The notes below the pieces were generated by a model. It was not told the origin of the DNA and ran no database searches. It worked only from the letters and a program-made list of their open reading frames with translations. This document shows, in pieces, positions 60,775 to 64,000 of a stretch of 64,000 nt of DNA. The translations under genes and the position numbers were made by a program. This DNA is from Distichodus sexfasciatus (lineage: Eukaryota; Chordata; Actinopteri; Characiformes; Distichodontidae), in assembly GCA_032718565.1 (NCBI GenBank), contig JAVGVS010000004.1:5507062-5571061 (forward strand), in the 5' to 3' direction. How positions within the stretch are numbered: the first letter of the stretch is position 1; the number at the start of each line of letters is the position of its first letter.

Positions 60775-60978
60775 TTAGGAACACACCACAGCACACAGTG
60801 CACCACAACAAAATGTGATCTCTGTACTTGACCCATCCATGAAGAAGTAGTTGGCACCTGGTGCATGGGGATGGTGTCTTGCTTTCAGGTATCTCAGTGA
60901 TACATTTACTGGTCCAGAATTTCAACCAGTGGCCCGCTGATCACAGGGCAACTCCCTAACCATTACACTACCACTGCG
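60775..60978 (-). mobile_element. SINE family A, reverse copy
   Basis: ACACACCACAGCACACAGTG, CTTGACCCATCCATGAAG and CCCTAACCATTACACTACCA match family A reversed. Confidence 0.8.
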
Positions 60979-60999
60979 CCTGGTCAAATACAAGACAAG

Positions 61000-61870
61000 A
61001 GGGCACAAGGGCCCCAACAAAGTCAGCCATAAATATACATGCATCTGCTGATGCCTCAATCCTAGCGGACCTTAGTGATGCTGCTGGGATCATTGGATGT
61101 TTTGGAATTTTCAACATCCCCACTAGAAACGATCAGATCTCAGTATGTGTGCAGATGTTTAGCTACTACAGCCCCATAACTTCAGAGCCTCTTTAGAGTC
61201 AGAGTTGTCTTGAGGGCCACTCTGCTGTTTCGGTGGTACTGCAGATGGCTCTCCACTTCCTCTGTCCTTCGATGCTGACCAGGAAATCTGAGTGAACCAG
61301 GCTGATGTCAGGATGCCACTATTAGCTCTCACAGCATAACTTTCTTGCGCTGGCTGGAAAATTATACATTTTTATCAGTGACCTCTATACTCCAGATTGA
61401 GCATCCCAAATCAAATCTGGCACTATGTCATAGGCACAGGCATAGTGGTTGCCTTGCATGTTCAACGCAACATGTCTGATTATAGGGTTGTGGCTGAAGT
61501 GTGGCTGCCAACCAAGGTCTACCAACTGCCAACGATGTCAGAAATGGTGGCAAGCTCGAGAAAAAACAACAGAGCAAAAACTCTGGTTGCATTCAGACAC
61601 AAGGACAATGTCTGGTCACAGGATGGTAGCTGCAATGTGGCTGGGGAACTTCCATGGACCACTAATAGCTGCCAGCCTCTTGCACTACTCCAGAAGCCCC
61701 GGAATGGCAGCCGCTACAAAAAATGGCAACAAAGCAACAACTTCCGAAGCTTCAACAGTGGCGTTTGAGTTGGCGGTGGTTCTGGCGCTAGACGTCAAGA
61801 AGAAGGTGAAAATCAAACGTTTAATCACGCGAGCCATCCTCTTAACTTTGAAAGTCGGTTAAAAATCGAT
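61000..61870. other. Unclassified stretch with overlapping open frames
   Basis: Two overlapping plus-strand frames (61397-61768 and 61449-61862) are open for over 120 codons, but neither has recognisable motifs, splice context or family resemblance. Not called as a gene. Confidence 0.3.
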
Positions 61871-61899
61871 GGGCGCATCGTTAAATAAACACAGCCGTA

Positions 61900-62530
61900 T
61901 TGAATTTGCTGCCGATGTTCTCTGGCAAGGTTTTTTTTCTTTCTCTGCTATTAATGCAGCATTCAGACTGCCTTGCTCTCTCAGGTCTGAAAAAGAAGGG
62001 AAGAAAAATATTTCTCTCTCTTTCGCAAACCCTCAAGGCCACCCATGCAGTAAAACTCTTTAAAGAGCTGTCGTGATTGATGGGGTGGCTCCAACAGGGA
62101 CAGCCATGGTCTCTCCCTGCTTTCTGCCACTTCTTCATGCTTCGTGTTACCCTTTCTGACCTCCCCAATCCCCCCCCCCGCAACAATCCCCAATCACATC
62201 CGATTTCCAAATTTTACCCCTGCTCCCAGGCGAATCATTTCTCCTCGGCCGTGGGCCTGAGGCAGAAAAGATGACATGCGGTGAATTAGTTTACCAAGGA
62301 TGGGGGAGAAGCTCTTCTCAAGCACCAAATTTTCCAAATTTTACTCCTCAGCCAGGTTCAACTCGATCGGCTGTCAGTAAACTGATGACCTCACACTCTT
62401 GAACTGGAAGAACCTCCCTGAGACAGCGGAGAATTCTCGTTACTAGTTCTTTGAATGTAACTCGGAGCCATAATCCTTTTAATGGGCTTTGCAAGATGTA
62501 CTTGAGAATTGACTTTAAAATCATCCTCAA
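61900..62530. other. Complex island, possible regulatory element
   Basis: Includes CTGCTATTAATGCAGCATTC and ACATGCGGTGAATTAGTTTA, then GGCTGTCAGTAAACTGATGA. No coding frame recognised; regulatory status is inference. Confidence 0.25.
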
Positions 62531-62771
62531 AATATTCAAGTCTTGAATTTTCAAGTTAAGATTTGAAATTATAAAAAAAAAAAAAATTGTTGAATAAAAT
62601 TAAAAGAAACGTAGCTTCACAAATAATCAACAACACAAGGACCATGGTGGAAAGCATAGCTACAACTGTGTTGCCTGTGTTGGCGTTTGGCTGTAATATC
62701 TGTGATCAAAACAGCTACAAAAGAATATCAATGTGCAAGATGTGGAATTTTAAGGCACCTTCATTGGGAGG

Positions 62772-62852
62772 AGTTGGTAGCGTAACGGTTAGGTTGCTGG
62801 TTCAAATCCCTGACTAGTAAATGTACCACTGAAGTACTTATGAGTAAGGTCA
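62772..62852 (+). mobile_element. SINE family A, head fragment
   Basis: GAGTTGGTAGCGTAACGGTT then GGTTCAAATCCCTGACTAG and CTGAAGTACTTATGAGTAAG; truncated after this. Confidence 0.75.
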
Positions 62853-63103
62853 GGCTCTGCCTAGGTCAAACAATGTTGCAAAATACAGTTATTGGTCTTG
62901 GATTCAAACCTTGAGACCTGAAAACTGTTGACCATCTGTACAGCATCTCTACTCCAAACTCACTCATCTGGATTTGTTTGGTTAAGTTTTACTTAGATAA
63001 AAACCTCTCTGGTTTGAAATGGTGCTTTTTGTTGCTGAACCAGCCGCAAGAAACCACAAGAAAGCAAGAAAGGGAGTCTTTCTGAATGAGTTACAACAGG
63101 CTG

Positions 63104-63160
63104 GAGGAAAGAGAGAGAGAGAGGGAAAGAGAGAGAGAAAGATAGAGAGATGGACAGAGA
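63104..63160. repeat. (GA)n-rich tract
   Basis: GAGAGA/GAAAGA repeat; the minus-strand serine-rich frames over it are artefacts. Confidence 0.85.
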
Positions 63161-63602
63161 TAGGGATGGATGGAACAGAGGGGTTGGGGGGTTGGACATG
63201 GATGTCGTCCACGATATGGGATGGCAGAATCAATTCCATCCAAAATGAGCACAATTGATTCTGGAAGGTAACAAAGGGAAGTGCAATCAGAAAGGGGGAA
63301 GGAGAGAAGGGAGAGAGCTAGAGAGGCTTCTACAAGTATACTCATCTACAGAGAGAGTGAGAACGAAAGAAAAAGCAGGATGATGAAAGTAGGAATGAAA
63401 AGTAGTAGGATACAAATAATCAATGTACAATAAATCAATTCACATGATACAGAAAAGAGAATCTCTGAATGTTAGTTTCTAGTAGAATATAAAGTTCTAA
63501 AGTGAAACACCAAATGGGGGTTTCATTAATCATTAAATAAACTACCTAAATAAATTAACTAAATAAAACTAGATTTAAATGTGGTTAAATAATGAGCATT
63601 TC

Positions 63603-63604
<2 letters not shown>

Positions 63605-63654
<50 letters not shown>

Positions 63655-63655
63655 G
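63605..63655. repeat. (TTA)n microsatellite
   Basis: About 17 perfect TTA units. Confidence 0.95.
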
Positions 63656-63973
63656 CTTACATTTATATAACAATTATTATGGATTTATTTATTATCTACA
63701 TATTATTTCATTTATATATATGATTTTCATATTACTTACTACATCAATTTTCATTTTTTATTAATTGATTTGCTCTAAGAGTATCCTACAGCACAAATGT
63801 TAAGTATTACTGGATGAAACAACTTGGAGTAGTTAGCGACCTTTTTTCTTTGCAGTTCGTAGTGTAGCTAACTATTGTATTAAAACGGGTGCTTGGCTGT
63901 AACTTAGCTACTTTTAATCAGAAGCAGCTTTAAAGGCAGCTCTCCCATCACTGAATATAAGACATTTTAAACT

Positions 63974-64000
63974 AGGGATGCACCGATACCATTTTTTTGA
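63974..64000 (+). mobile_element. Start of a dispersed repeat cut by the window end
   Basis: TAGGGATGCACCGATACC resembles the start of the repeat at 18465. Confidence 0.4.

Noticed and set aside
61397..61862. Two overlapping open frames of 123 and 137 codons
   Set aside because: No recognisable domain; two frames open at once suggest a chance lack of stops.

Overview
The window is nuclear DNA from a vertebrate, almost certainly a teleost fish. It has split genes with GT-AG introns, abundant (TATC)n, (TA)n, (GT)n and (GA)n microsatellites, Tc1-like and hAT-like DNA elements, tRNA-headed SINEs, and a fish-type hepcidin. Species cannot be named from the sequence. There is one run of Ns (19319-19613). 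No prokaryotic, CRISPR or viral gene system was found.

Three protein-coding genes can be assembled exon by exon with intact frames. (1) etfb, minus strand, 829-3764: six exons, 254 aa, the beta subunit of mitochondrial electron transfer flavoprotein. Its upstream region carries three evenly spaced CCAAT boxes. (2) A USF-family bHLH-leucine zipper gene, plus strand, 5506-17911: nine exons, 265 aa, best read as usf2. It lacks the segment that USF exon 4 normally encodes. (3) hamp (hepcidin), plus strand, 32536-33424: three exons, 90 aa prepropeptide, ending in a 25-residue peptide with eight cysteines. USF2 and HAMP are neighbours in mammals, which supports the usf2 call. USF proteins bind CACGTG E-boxes, and one lies about 270 bp upstream of the hamp start codon. 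The usf2 gene carries its own cluster of TCACATGA-type E-boxes.

Layout: 1-828, downstream of etfb, nothing recognised; 829-4000, etfb and its promoter; 4000-5505, AT-rich intergenic DNA and the usf2 promoter; 5506-17911, usf2, whose introns hold a decayed Tc1 element, a LINE 3' end and hAT-like elements, one carrying two nested SINEs; 17912-32180, intergenic, with a sequence gap, a solo LTR with a target duplication, an internally deleted Tc1 element, a LINE 3' end with internal repeats, a degenerate minisatellite and a hAT-like element; 32181-33930, hamp; 33930-64000, a gene-poor stretch of about 30 kb with no recognisable coding exon, many SINE copies, simple repeats, and islands of complex non-repetitive sequence that could be regulatory. 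The window ends inside the start of another dispersed repeat.

The most interesting points are the linked usf2/hamp pair with matching E-boxes, the missing usf2 exon 4, a repeated block downstream of hamp, a tandemly duplicated CCAAT module near 57.9 kb, and several dated nested insertions. No wholly new biological system is evident.
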